Translations under genes and position numbers: made by a program
Notes under the pieces: model-generated
What the model was told of the DNA's origin: nothing
What the model saw: the letters and a program-made list of their open reading frames with translations, nothing else
Databases searched by the model: none
In this document: piece by piece, positions 15,259 to 24,554 of the stretch
Layout of the letters: each line of letters starts with the position of its first letter
Numbering within the stretch: the stretch's first letter is position 1
Assembly: GCA_946415705.1 (NCBI GenBank)
Contig: CAMKTN010000022.1
Span: 1 to 38,934 of the forward strand
Direction: 5' to 3'
DNA length: 38,934 bases
Origin: an uncultured Prevotellaceae bacterium
GTDB lineage: Bacteria > Bacteroidota > Bacteroidia > Bacteroidales > Bacteroidaceae

Positions 15259-18200
15259 ATGAAGAGACTGGTTATTCTCTTATGGATGAGCGTCTGGTGC
15301 GCCGTTGCCGTGGCACAGGAAAAGCCATCACTGAAGATTATTGGCACGGTACTCGACGATCTGGGCGACCCGATGATTGGCGCCATCGTGCACGATAAAG
15401 CCGAAAAGGAGTTCGTGGTGACCGACGTGGAAGGTCGCTTCATGCTGCCGACAGAGACGGAGACGAACACCATCGTCATCTCGTACATGGGTTTCAAGAC
15501 CATCACCATGCAGGCGAGCGCCAAGAAGGTGGTGAAAGTGCAGATGGAAGAGGACGCGAAGGCGTTGAAGGACATCGTGGTGACGGGCTATCAGCAACTG
15601 GATCGCCGCAACCTGACGAGCTCGGTGACGTCGGTAGATATGAAGGACATCGAGGTGCCGGGCGTCAGCAACCTTTCGCAGATGCTGGAGGGTAAGATTC
15701 CCGACATGGTGGTCACGGGCGTCAGCGGTGAGATCAACGCTACGCCGAAGATCCGCATCCGAGGCACGAGCACGCTCATCGGCAACCGCGAACCGCTGTG
15801 GGTGCTCGACGGCATCATCCTCACAGACCCCGTGGACCTGAACCCCGACGTGCTCAACGACCCGGACTACGTGAACCGCATCGGCAACGCCATCTCCGGC
15901 ATCAACCCGCAGGACATCGAGCGCATCGACGTGCTGAAGGACGCCGCTGCCACCGCATTGTACGGCACGCGCGCCGCCAATGGCGTCATCGTGATCACAA
16001 CGAAGAGCGGACGCGTGGGTAAGCCCATCGTGAGCTACACGTTCCAGGGCACCTTCCGCCGCCGTCCGTACTACAGCGACCAGAAAATCAACCTGATGAA
16101 TTCCGAGGAACGCATCCGCTTCTCTCAGGATCTCGTCAACCAGCACTACCACTACCCCACGGGCATGCCGCTGGTGGGCTACGAGGAGGCGCTGTCGCGA
16201 TTGTACGCTGGCCAGCTGACACCCGAGGAGTTCCGCAGCGAGGTGGGCGCCATGCAGACGCGCAACACGGACTGGTTCGACACGCTCTGCCGCAACACCT
16301 TCAGCCACGACCACTCGCTGAACGTCAGCGGCGGCTCGGAGCAGGTGCGCTACTACACCAGTATCGGCGTGAACGACGACTACGATGTCATCCGAGGCAC
16401 CACGAACCGCCGCTACACGGGTATGGCGAAGGTGGATTTCCAGCTGGCGGAGAAGGTGTCGCTGCAGTTCAATGTCAACGGCTACCTCAACGCGAAGCAG
16501 TATGCACAGGAGGAAATCAACCCCGTCAACTATGCCTACAACACCGCCCGCACCATCCCTGTCTATAACGACGATGGCTCGCTCTACAAGTACAAGCGAC
16601 GCGGCAGCGGAGGTGAATACCTCGGCTTCAACATTCTTAACGAACTGGACAACAGCTCTGTGCGGCAAGATGTGGACAACATACAGGCAACGCTGAACCT
16701 GCGCTATCAGGTTAACAACGACCTGTCGCTGAACGGCATCTTCTCGGCCAACGTGAGCAACAGCACGCAGGAGAGCTACTGGGGCGACAACACGTTCCAC
16801 GTGGCTGAGCTGCGGCGCTCGGAACTCGGCGACCCGCTGGACGAGAACACGGAGTTCCCCTACGGCGGCGAACTGTCGAGCCAGCAGTACAGGAACGTGG
16901 GCTACACCGCACGCCTGCAAGCCAACTACAACAAGTACTTCAAGCTCTTCACCGACACCTACGACCACAACATCAACCTCGCTGCTGGTGTCGAAGCCAG
17001 CAGCAACCACTACACAGGCTTGGCGCTGACGCAGCGCGGCTACTACCCCGACCGTGGCAAGACGTTTGCCGTCAACATCCCGCTGACATATACCGCCTAC
17101 TACACGTGGCTCGCCGGCAATGTGCCAACGATTACGGACCAGAAGAACAACATGATCTCGGGCTACGCCACGCTGAGCTACAGCTACCTCAACCTCTTCA
17201 CCCTGAACGCCAACGCGCGCTACGACGGCTCGAACAAGTTCGGCAGCCGCTCGAAGGAGAAGATACTGCCTATCTGGTCGGTGTCGGGTAATGCCAACCT
17301 CGACCAAATCTTCAAGATCAAAGCTGACTGGATAGACATGCTGGTGTTGAAGGCCAGCTACGGCCACCAGGGTAACATGCTCGACCACCAGACGCCGCAG
17401 ATGATCATCAAGAAGGGGCAGATGAATGCCTACTACAACGAGATGGTCTCGACGGTAGCCTACTATGCCAACCCCGACCTGCGATGGGAGAAGACACACA
17501 GCACCAACGTGGGTCTGGAAACCAGCTTCTGGGGCGGACGCCTGCAGGTGGGCGCTGAGTACTACCACAAAAAGACCACCGACGCCTTCATGGAGAAGAC
17601 CATCGCCGACGTGAACGGCTTCGAGAGCTATATCGTCAACAGCGGCGACATCATCAACCAAGGCTTCAACATCACACTCTCGGCAACGCCCGTGAAGGTG
17701 AAGGACTTCTATTGGATTCTCTCGGGTAACTTCTCCAAGATATATAATAAAGTGAAGACTGCACCGGGTGCTGAGACATATGAACTCTCAGACTTTCTCA
17801 GCGGCAACGCCATCGTCGCTGACCAGCCCGTGGGCACCTTCTGGAGTTATCAGTTTGCGGGGTTGAGTCCCGTGGATGGCGGTCCGCTGTTCTACGATAT
17901 GGAAGAGCGGCAGAGCGAACTCGCCAATGCCAGCAACTACGATGCCTACACGCGGGTGCTGGTGCCCAGCGGGAAGCGTGAGTCCGACATCACCGGCAGC
18001 ATCAACAACACCTTCACGTGGCGTGAATGGCGACTGGGCATGACGTGGACCTATGCCTTCGGCGCCAAGACGCGCCTCTTCCGCCTCTTCGACGGCTTCG
18101 GCAGCAACAACGCCTACAGCAGCGAGGCCAATGTCAACCGCGACCTGCTGGAACGCTGGCAGCGTCCGGGCGACGAGGCACGCACGGATATCCCAGCCAT

Positions 18201-18567
18201 CATCGGCTCCGGACAGATAAACCAGGGCTACTACACCTACCATTGGAGCTCCGGCGAACCGTACTCTGGAGCGCGCATTGTACCCACCGACGACCCGTCG
18301 GCATGGACAATGTACGACTACTCCTCAGCGCGCGTGGTGTCTGCCAGCTACTTCAAGCTGTCGCAACTCTCGCTGACCTATGAGTTCAACCGCAAAATGC
18401 TGGCCAAGATGCGCCTGCACCGCCTGGCGCTGACGCTGAGCGCCTTCAACGTCTATACCATCTGCGACAAGCGCCTGCGCGGACAGACACCCACACAGGG
18501 TGGCTTCTCGGAAGTACAGCTCTCCGACACACCGTCCTACACGCTGGGAATGACGGTGGACTTTTAA
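15259..18567 (+). CDS. SusC/RagA family TonB-linked outer-membrane transporter
   Basis: A 1102-residue TonB-dependent channel that imports oligosaccharides or peptides captured by its SusD partner. A signal peptide covers 1-20. A carboxypeptidase-regulatory-like beta domain (about 27-100, GTVLDDLGDPMIGAIV...) is followed by the plug (about 105-235, with LWVLDGI, DIERIDVLKDAAATALYGTRAANGVIVITTKSG) and the large barrel with alternating aromatic strands, ending in F. No anti-sigma-interacting N-terminal extension is seen. It starts 35 bp after sufD without an obvious promoter. SusD, a Mx1-like lipoprotein and a FISUMP lipoprotein follow. The substrate cannot be told: no glycoside hydrolase or regulator is adjacent. 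Confidence 0.95.
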   Translation: MKRLVILLWMSVWCAVAVAQEKPSLKIIGTVLDDLGDPMIGAIVHDKAEKEFVVTDVEGRFMLPTETETNTIVISYMGFKTITMQASAKKVVKVQMEEDAKALKDIVVTGYQQLDRRNLTSSVTSVDMKDIEVPGVSNLSQMLEGKIPDMVVTGVSGEINATPKIRIRGTSTLIGNREPLWVLDGIILTDPVDLNPDVLNDPDYVNRIGNAISGINPQDIERIDVLKDAAATALYGTRAANGVIVITTKSGRVGKPIVSYTFQGTFRRRPYYSDQKINLMNSEERIRFSQDLVNQHYHYPTGMPLVGYEEALSRLYAGQLTPEEFRSEVGAMQTRNTDWFDTLCRNTFSHDHSLNVSGGSEQVRYYTSIGVNDDYDVIRGTTNRRYTGMAKVDFQLAEKVSLQFNVNGYLNAKQYAQEEINPVNYAYNTARTIPVYNDDGSLYKYKRRGSGGEYLGFNILNELDNSSVRQDVDNIQATLNLRYQVNNDLSLNGIFSANVSNSTQESYWGDNTFHVAELRRSELGDPLDENTEFPYGGELSSQQYRNVGYTARLQANYNKYFKLFTDTYDHNINLAAGVEASSNHYTGLALTQRGYYPDRGKTFAVNIPLTYTAYYTWLAGNVPTITDQKNNMISGYATLSYSYLNLFTLNANARYDGSNKFGSRSKEKILPIWSVSGNANLDQIFKIKADWIDMLVLKASYGHQGNMLDHQTPQMIIKKGQMNAYYNEMVSTVAYYANPDLRWEKTHSTNVGLETSFWGGRLQVGAEYYHKKTTDAFMEKTIADVNGFESYIVNSGDIINQGFNITLSATPVKVKDFYWILSGNFSKIYNKVKTAPGAETYELSDFLSGNAIVADQPVGTFWSYQFAGLSPVDGGPLFYDMEERQSELANASNYDAYTRVLVPSGKRESDITGSINNTFTWREWRLGMTWTYAFGAKTRLFRLFDGFGSNNAYSSEANVNRDLLERWQRPGDEARTDIPAIIGSGQINQGYYTYHWSSGEPYSGARIVPTDDPSAWTMYDYSSARVVSASYFKLSQLSLTYEFNRKMLAKMRLHRLALTLSAFNVYTICDKRLRGQTPTQGGFSEVQLSDTPSYTLGMTVDF

Positions 18568-18597
18568 AATTGAAAATTGAAAATTGAGAATTAAAGT
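18566..18597. repeat. Heptamer array between susC and susD
   Basis: AAATTGA, AAATTGA, AAATTGA, GAATTAA-type 7-bp units directly after the SusC stop. Confidence 0.75.
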
Positions 18598-18607
18598 AAC
18601 ACGAAAT

Positions 18608-20218
18608 ATGAACGCTAACCGCCTTGGCATTTTGGTCGTGGTATCTGCCATCGCTGCGCAGACCCTACTCCTTCAGTCTTGCAGCAGTTTCCTAGAGGAA
18701 TATTCCCAGGACAACGACTATGTCCGCACATGGAATGACCTTGATGAGCTGCTCATTGGCAACTGCTATATGCCCGTGGTGGAGGGCGAGGCCTTCAGCG
18801 CACAGGCTAACTACGGCTCCTTCCTGCACTACCTCGCCGATGAGCTGGAGGAGAACAACACCCCTTACATGGGCGAGGCCGCTGCCTATGACGACAGCCG
18901 CTCGTGGGCTTTCGGCTATTTCACGTGGCAGCAGCGCGTAGGACAAAATGACACCTACACCGACTTCTATCAGGAGAACAAGACCTGGACAAAGGTCTAT
19001 AATCTCATCAACGTCGCCAACAACATCATCGAGAGTGTGAACGATGTGCCCTCCTCCACCGACGAGGAACAGCAAGGGGTGCACAAGGTGCGCGGCGAAG
19101 CGCACTTCCTGCGCGCGTTCTATTATTTCTGGCTCGCTAACATCTATGGACAGCCCTACAACCCCGCTACGGCTGCCGCAGACCTCGCTGTGCCGCTGAA
19201 GACATCGGAGGCGGTGGAGGACATCAAATTCAGCAGAGCTTCCGTGCAGACGGTCTATGACCAGGTGGTCAGGGACCTGCAGACTGCCGAAACGGAGCTG
19301 GCACAGGTGAGAGCCAAGCAGACGAGCCTCTATCGTGCCGATGTGACGGCGGTGCGACTGTTATTCAGCCGCGTCTATCTCTATCTGCAGCAATGGGAAC
19401 AGGCAGCTACGTACGCTGCCAAGGTCATCGAGGCACATCCGCAGCTGCAGGATATCGTGGCAACCACGACTGCGAAGTTCGCCGTAGCCTCGAACCCCGA
19501 GAACCTGTTCTCCATGGGCGGCGACGATGCGCCCTGCCTCTGCTACTACGGCTACCAGAGCTTTCGCATCAGCGACGACCTCTACAACGCCTACGGCAGC
19601 AACGACAACCGCCGCCGCCAGTGGTTCTGGCATAAAGGCTTGTTCACGGGTTCCGTGAAGCATGAAGAGGGCAACAAATACACCGACCAAGATCCTGCAA
19701 ACAAGAATTACTACAACTATGCCTACTACGAAGGCTATCGTGGTGTGCTGTCGCCCGTGTCGTCGCTGTTCCTGCTGCGCTCCGCAGAGGCGTACCTCAA
19801 CCTCGCCGAGGCGGAAGCCTATCAAGGGCACAGCGAGCCGGCACTGCAGGCGCTGAACGCCCTGCGCAGCAAACGCTACAATGCCGGCGCAACGCTGTCC
19901 GGACTCACCCAGGCTGACCTCATCACAGCCATCCGGCATGAGCGCCGTCTGGAGCTGGCGCTGGAGGGACACCGCTGGTTCGACCTGCGCCGCTACCGCG
20001 TATGCGGCGTGCAGCCGGAGCGCATCAGCATCGTACACGACTACACCATTTATGAGAGTCGCACCAGCATCAACATGCTCGAACGCCATCGCTTCACGCT
20101 CACCGAGGACGACGCCTCATGGACGCTGCCCATCCCGGAGGAGGTCATCACCTTCAACACAGGTATGCCCAATAATGGCAACCAATGGCGAACCTATGAG
20201 ACCATCGCCATCAATTGA
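18608..20218 (+). CDS. SusD/RagB family outer-membrane lipoprotein
   Basis: Surface lipoprotein that binds the nutrient and caps the SusC channel. Starting at ATG 18608 (536 aa) gives a signal peptide ending in LLLQSC with lipid-attached Cys25; the frame opens at 18584 but those codons lie beside the repeat array. The helical TPR-like SusD fold is recognisable from HKVRGEAHFLRAFYYFWLAN, VPLKTSEAV, and the C-terminal AIRHERRLELALEGHRWFDLRRY motif. It forms a pair with the preceding SusC. Its signal-peptide coding sequence is nearly duplicated in the next two lipoprotein genes. Confidence 0.95.
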   Translation: MNANRLGILVVVSAIAAQTLLLQSCSSFLEEYSQDNDYVRTWNDLDELLIGNCYMPVVEGEAFSAQANYGSFLHYLADELEENNTPYMGEAAAYDDSRSWAFGYFTWQQRVGQNDTYTDFYQENKTWTKVYNLINVANNIIESVNDVPSSTDEEQQGVHKVRGEAHFLRAFYYFWLANIYGQPYNPATAAADLAVPLKTSEAVEDIKFSRASVQTVYDQVVRDLQTAETELAQVRAKQTSLYRADVTAVRLLFSRVYLYLQQWEQAATYAAKVIEAHPQLQDIVATTTAKFAVASNPENLFSMGGDDAPCLCYYGYQSFRISDDLYNAYGSNDNRRRQWFWHKGLFTGSVKHEEGNKYTDQDPANKNYYNYAYYEGYRGVLSPVSSLFLLRSAEAYLNLAEAEAYQGHSEPALQALNALRSKRYNAGATLSGLTQADLITAIRHERRLELALEGHRWFDLRRYRVCGVQPERISIVHDYTIYESRTSINMLERHRFTLTEDDASWTLPIPEEVITFNTGMPNNGNQWRTYETIAIN

Positions 20219-20246
20219 GAGTTGAGAATTGAAAATTGAGAATTGG
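20213..20246. repeat. Heptamer array after susD
   Basis: AATTGAG, AGTTGAG, AATTGAA, AATTGAG, AATTGG-type units. The array overlaps the SusD stop and creates a spurious upstream ATG (20229) for the next gene. Confidence 0.75.
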
Positions 20247-20273
20247 TGTTACCTCTTAAACGTTAAACGAAGA

Positions 20274-21218
20274 ATGAAGAATTACAAGTCAACATACCGC
20301 CTTGGCATCATGATTGTGGTGTCTGCCATCGCTGCGCAGACCCTTCTCCTACTGTCCTGCTCCGACGATGCCACAGAGGTGAACTTCACCGACCCCGCCG
20401 ACCGCTATGCCACCTCCGCCATCACGGAGTCAGAGGCCATTGAGGCGCTGCGCCGGCAGTTCTTTGAGCAAACCGGCAGCTACGTGGTCTTCAACGACAC
20501 CCTGCAGCGCCAGTTCCTCGGCACCGACCGCAACGGCGATGACCAATGGTTCATCGAGACCGTGGACCTCACCTACTCCGTCGGCACGGAAGCCTCCGGC
20601 GTCACCAAATACCGCTTCACCCTCCTGCAAAGCGATGAGGAGAAGATGGCTGCTTTGGAATACCTCAAGGACTACATCCTCCCACATCTCACGGGCAAGA
20701 TACGCCCCTTCGCGTGGCTGCTGACCAACACCATCACCCACAACGACAACTTCGGCACCTACAACGACTATGCCGCCACTGGACAGGAGGTGGCCGCCGT
20801 AGCCTGCAAGTTGCCGCTGACGCTCAGCAAAGCGAATAAGCAGCGCTACACGGCGCAGGTGATGAACATCCTGCTGGGCAAACTCATCCTGAACAACAGC
20901 AGCGCCTTCGAGGCGTTCTTCGCCATCTGCGAGAATCTGTACGCCACCCAGTTCGCAGACCCCGAGACCATCACGACAGCCGAGAACAACATACGCCTCT
21001 ACACCGCCGGCTTCATCACACGCGGCAAGGACCCGATGAGCATGGGTGTCAGCAACGGCTTCTATCCCGACCGCGAGACAGACCTCACCTCCTTCTGCCG
21101 CACCGTAGTGGCCAACACCGAGGAACAGCTGGAGGCGCGCTACGGACAGTACCCCCTCGTCATGCAGAAGTTCCGCATCGCCCGCGAGACCATGCAGGCT
21201 ATTGGATATGTGTTTTAA
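20274..21218 (+). CDS. SusD-associated lipoprotein, degenerate Mx1-type zinc metallopeptidase
   Basis: A 314-residue lipoprotein (Cys29 in LLLLSCSDD). Its architecture follows the putative zinc metallopeptidases (Peptidase_Mx1) often found in SusCD loci: a YLKDYILPHL helix, then the segment where HEFxH is expected, then AGFITRG..., a DRETDLTSFCRTVV region equivalent to the usual NEDFxE segment, and a final QKFRIARETMQAIGY helix. Aligned by eye, the HExxH position reads ILLGK (199-203), so both zinc histidines and the catalytic Glu are missing. It is probably a non-catalytic ligand-binding relative. Start at 20274 is preferred over 20229, whose codons come from the repeat array. The family call is an eye alignment. 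Confidence 0.6.
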   Translation: MKNYKSTYRLGIMIVVSAIAAQTLLLLSCSDDATEVNFTDPADRYATSAITESEAIEALRRQFFEQTGSYVVFNDTLQRQFLGTDRNGDDQWFIETVDLTYSVGTEASGVTKYRFTLLQSDEEKMAALEYLKDYILPHLTGKIRPFAWLLTNTITHNDNFGTYNDYAATGQEVAAVACKLPLTLSKANKQRYTAQVMNILLGKLILNNSSAFEAFFAICENLYATQFADPETITTAENNIRLYTAGFITRGKDPMSMGVSNGFYPDRETDLTSFCRTVVANTEEQLEARYGQYPLVMQKFRIARETMQAIGYVF

Positions 21219-21260
21219 AGTTGAGAGTCAGCGAAGCTAAAGTTAAAAGTAACACGATAT

Positions 21261-21974
21261 ATGAACGCTAACCGCCTTCACCTATGCATGCTGGTTGCAG
21301 CGTCTGCTATCGTAGCGCAGACGCTACTGCAGTCCTGCAGCAAGGATGACATCGACACCACCCCCGTCGCACCGCAGCTGACAGGCACCTTCACCGACAG
21401 CCGCGACGGACACGAATACACCTATGTCCGCTACGCTGGCCTCGACTGGATGGCTGAGAACGCTGCCTACGTCATCGACGACCCCATCCTCTGCACCATC
21501 TATCAGGATGCCGACACCTACTACGAGGCTACTGCCGGCAATCTCTCCACCCGCAATCTCGAGAAGTACGGCTGCCTCTACTCCCTCGAAGGAGCACTAC
21601 AGGCGGCGCCCGAAGGCTGGCGCTTGCCCACCGATGCCGAATGGCAAACGCTGGAAGTCGCCATGGGCATGAATGCCGACGATGCTGCCAGGCTGGAATG
21701 GCGGGGCGAGGTGGCCCAGCGCATGATGACATACGAGGGTCACTCCACACCCACAGACATCCTCATGGGCGGCTACTACACCACCCGCACCATCATGGGC
21801 ACCAGCGGCTGGCGCTTCAAAGGCTCGCAGGCGTTCTTCTGGACATCTACGCACGATGACGCCAAAGCCGGCGACTACTACTTCTACCGCAAGTTCACCT
21901 ACAACAACGACGCCATCTACCGCCAAAGCATGGAACCCGCTGCCAACAAGCTGAGCGTGCGCTATGTGAGGTAA
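21261..21974 (+). CDS. FISUMP-domain lipoprotein
   Basis: A 237-residue lipoprotein (Cys26 in LLQSCSKDD) with the Fibrobacter-succinogenes-major-paralogous-like domain: DSRDGHEYTYVRYAGLDWMAEN opening, YGCLYSLEGAL, then PEGWRLPTDAEWQTLE, and a C-terminal KLSVRYVR strand. Such domains are common on Bacteroidetes surface lipoproteins; their ligand is unknown. It is the fourth gene of the SusCD cluster. The 5' end (ATATGAACGCTAACCGCCTT) is shared almost exactly with the SusD gene. Confidence 0.85.
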   Translation: MNANRLHLCMLVAASAIVAQTLLQSCSKDDIDTTPVAPQLTGTFTDSRDGHEYTYVRYAGLDWMAENAAYVIDDPILCTIYQDADTYYEATAGNLSTRNLEKYGCLYSLEGALQAAPEGWRLPTDAEWQTLEVAMGMNADDAARLEWRGEVAQRMMTYEGHSTPTDILMGGYYTTRTIMGTSGWRFKGSQAFFWTSTHDDAKAGDYYFYRKFTYNNDAIYRQSMEPAANKLSVRYVR

Positions 21975-22023
21975 AACATCAATTAAAAGCGTTAAATAAT
22001 CAACGATCAACGTTAAACGAGAA

Positions 22024-23214
22024 ATGAAACTACGGAGTTACCTTTTGTTCGTGTTCCTTGCGGTTTTCCCACAAGGCATCCTTGCGTTGGCCGACTCCGT
22101 GCGCGTCTCACTGCTCATTATATCACCCGGGAGTGAAGTCTATTCGGCGCTCGGTCACGCGGCGCTGCGCCTCTCCAGCCCCTCGGTAGGACTGGACTAC
22201 TGCTTCACCTACGGCATGGACATGCGACCCGGCAACCGCCTGAAGTTCATCACCGGTCACGCTCCTGCCGGCTATCTCGTTGCGCCCGCGCGCGATTATA
22301 TAGAGGAATACGCACGCGAGGGACGTAGCGTGACGGAATACGAATTGAACCTGACCCTCGATGAGCGCAGGCAGATGTGGAAATTCCTGGACGGCCAGGT
22401 GGCCAGAGGTCTGTGCGACCGCTACGACTACCTGCACAACGGCTGCGCACAGGTCTCCCTGCGCTCCATCAATGCGGCGCTGTGGAAGACACAGTTGCGC
22501 TTCCATCTTGCTGCCGACGACCCCTTGCAGACGGCCACCTGTCGCGACCGCGCCCGTTACGGCTTCGCGCATACCGACTGGCACAACGACGCACCCTGCC
22601 GCGCTTCGTTCGCCGATTTCTTCTGGTTCTTGTTTGTGGGCACAGAGGCGGACGAACAGGTGTCGCTGGAACGGCGCATCGTCCTGCCTAACGACTTGCA
22701 GCGCCTGCTGAAGAATGCTGAATTCATCGATTCCATGGGCGTCAGTCGCCCCGTGCTGACGGGCGATGCGAAGGAGCTGGTGGCAGCCAGCGCTACGAAC
22801 GTTGCCGCCCACGAGCCCGACTATCTCTCGGCATTCTGCGCCCTCCTGATAGCGTTGGCTGTGGTCGTGGCTGTCATGGAGATGATGCATCGCCCGTGCG
22901 TGCGCTTCACCATCGCCCTAGACAGCGTGCTCGTGGCGATGTATGCCTTCGTAGCAGCGCTGGAACTCTATCTGGTCTGCTGCTCTGACCTCGTAGCCAC
23001 ATCGTGGAACAACCTGCTCTTCGCCTACAATCCCTTGCCGCTGGTGGTGTGGGGGTACTACCGCTATCGCCGGCAGCGCGTGGAGGGGCTATGGCTGCTG
23101 TTAGGCGCTGCGGTGCTGACCGTCGTCATGGCCCGCTGCCAGTTCCCGCTGGCGCACAACCTCTTCCTCACAGCTTGCGTCCTACGACTCATCACAAACA
23201 GATATCAACAATAA
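22024..23214 (+). CDS. DUF4105 membrane protein, Lnb-like
   Basis: A 396-residue protein with a signal peptide (1-23), a periplasmic domain to about residue 255, and four hydrophobic helices (about 260-282, 292-318, 326-345, 355-385). The domain has the DUF4105 hallmarks: SALGHAALRL with His45, NRLKFITGHAPAGYL, and YLHNGCAQVSLRSI with Cys141, matching the proposed Cys/His catalytic pair of Lnb-type lipoprotein acyltransferases. The Bacteroides lipoprotein N-acyltransferase Lnb belongs to this family, so acylation of lipoproteins is a reasonable inference. Its place right after three lipoprotein genes fits. The distance from the SusCD genes is 49 bp, again with repeat-like GTTAAA units. Confidence 0.78.
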   Translation: MKLRSYLLFVFLAVFPQGILALADSVRVSLLIISPGSEVYSALGHAALRLSSPSVGLDYCFTYGMDMRPGNRLKFITGHAPAGYLVAPARDYIEEYAREGRSVTEYELNLTLDERRQMWKFLDGQVARGLCDRYDYLHNGCAQVSLRSINAALWKTQLRFHLAADDPLQTATCRDRARYGFAHTDWHNDAPCRASFADFFWFLFVGTEADEQVSLERRIVLPNDLQRLLKNAEFIDSMGVSRPVLTGDAKELVAASATNVAAHEPDYLSAFCALLIALAVVVAVMEMMHRPCVRFTIALDSVLVAMYAFVAALELYLVCCSDLVATSWNNLLFAYNPLPLVVWGYYRYRRQRVEGLWLLLGAAVLTVVMARCQFPLAHNLFLTACVLRLITNRYQQ

Positions 23215-23245
23215 TCCTTTTTATTCATCATCAACAACAATGCTT

Positions 23246-24538
23246 ATGAAACATTTTACACTTTCATTGCGTGCGCTGACACTATGTGTGGCAACGCTCA
23301 TGGCTTCTGTCGCTTTCGCTGAACCCGACAATGCCTACCACTGGTTCTACGATGTCTTCGAGGTCTATCCCACGGGAGCTGGTCAGATTTATGTCGTTGA
23401 TCAAGACGAGGACACAGCCGAGAGCAAGGAGGACATCCCTGCCGAATCTTGGGCTGCAACGACAGAATATAAGGCTGAGGTGTTCGGACAAAGCACCAAG
23501 TACCTCAACGGCTACGCACAGCCTGCCGAAGGTTGGCACTTCCTCGGCTTCGGCACACAGGAAGAGGTCCTCTCCCCGGCTTCCGACTACAGCGATTATA
23601 CGATGCTTTTTGTGAATTCGAAGACGAGTGCCGATGACAACACTACGGACCTCACACCCTTCGAGCCCGACACCACCATCTACGCGCTCTTCACGCATGT
23701 CTATGCCACTGTGGATGCCTCTTGCAATCTCTTTGGCGCAGTAGATGTCAAGCCATTCATCAACAACATTGGCGATGACGTCACACTGACGGCCACCCCC
23801 AACGAGGAATACAAGGCTACCTTCGACTACTGGCTGGCTCCCGATGGCGAGACACAGCTCACCGATCCCGTCATCAAAGTGAAGGCCAGCGAAGTGGCCC
23901 AATACATCGCATTCTTCCACAGCGACGCCGTAGAGACCATTCCCGCAGACCCCAGCGGATACACTATCATCTATGACGAGCGCAACCTGACACTTATTAG
24001 CGACTACGCTAGTGTGTTGTTCATTAACACCTATGAACCGGAGAAGGACCGTCTGACATATACCATCGGTAGCGGCTACATTTGGGGTCAGACGCCCACC
24101 ATCGTATGGTCCTACTCTGACATCGTGGTACTGCCGATGTCAGAGGATGTATATCCCTCTGACAATCCCTTGTGGATGAAGGCCGCCACCCCCGTCAGCG
24201 ACCTCGACGGCTCCATGACCTGGTTCCAGGTGGTGCTGCCCACCGGCGACGAGTGGCAGATTAAGCTGCAGAAGCTGGCTGCTACAGTCACGATTCCTGA
24301 GGGCACGATGGTCGTTGGTATCTCCAACGAGACCATCGCGACGCTGGGCGGTATCGATGATGTGCTGACCTTAGAGGAGTATGTCGAACCCAACCCCGAT
24401 GAGGATGCCGTCAAGAGCGTGAACGCCGCCGTGCCCGCCAGCGAGGTCATCTACGACATGAGCGGTCGCCGCATCAAGGCGATGAACCGCAAGGGCATCT
24501 ATGTCGTTGGCGGCAAGAAGGTCGTCATCAGAAAGTAA
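23246..24538 (+). CDS. Secreted protein with T9SS-type C-terminal tail
   Basis: A 430-residue exported protein of unknown function. The signal peptide runs to about residue 25 (ASVAFA). The body has beta-rich segments, including a repeat-like NIGDDVTLTATPNEEYKATFDYWL region similar to InlB B-type or Ig-like modules, and a second half around YTIGSGYIWGQTPTIVW. The C terminus, VIYDMSGRRIKAMNRKGIYV..GKKVVIRK, is a short Prevotella-style sorting tail, so type IX export and surface attachment are inferred. An ATG six bases upstream (23240) is also possible. Together with the flanking lipoprotein and thioredoxin genes it suggests a cell-envelope cluster. Confidence 0.75.
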   Translation: MKHFTLSLRALTLCVATLMASVAFAEPDNAYHWFYDVFEVYPTGAGQIYVVDQDEDTAESKEDIPAESWAATTEYKAEVFGQSTKYLNGYAQPAEGWHFLGFGTQEEVLSPASDYSDYTMLFVNSKTSADDNTTDLTPFEPDTTIYALFTHVYATVDASCNLFGAVDVKPFINNIGDDVTLTATPNEEYKATFDYWLAPDGETQLTDPVIKVKASEVAQYIAFFHSDAVETIPADPSGYTIIYDERNLTLISDYASVLFINTYEPEKDRLTYTIGSGYIWGQTPTIVWSYSDIVVLPMSEDVYPSDNPLWMKAATPVSDLDGSMTWFQVVLPTGDEWQIKLQKLAATVTIPEGTMVVGISNETIATLGGIDDVLTLEEYVEPNPDEDAVKSVNAAVPASEVIYDMSGRRIKAMNRKGIYVVGGKKVVIRK

Positions 24539-24554
24539 ATGGGATGTCATTCTT

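Noticed and set aside
15328..17661. 777-codon minus-strand open frame
   Set aside because: Antisense to SusC; composition typical of a shadow frame in GC-rich coding DNA.
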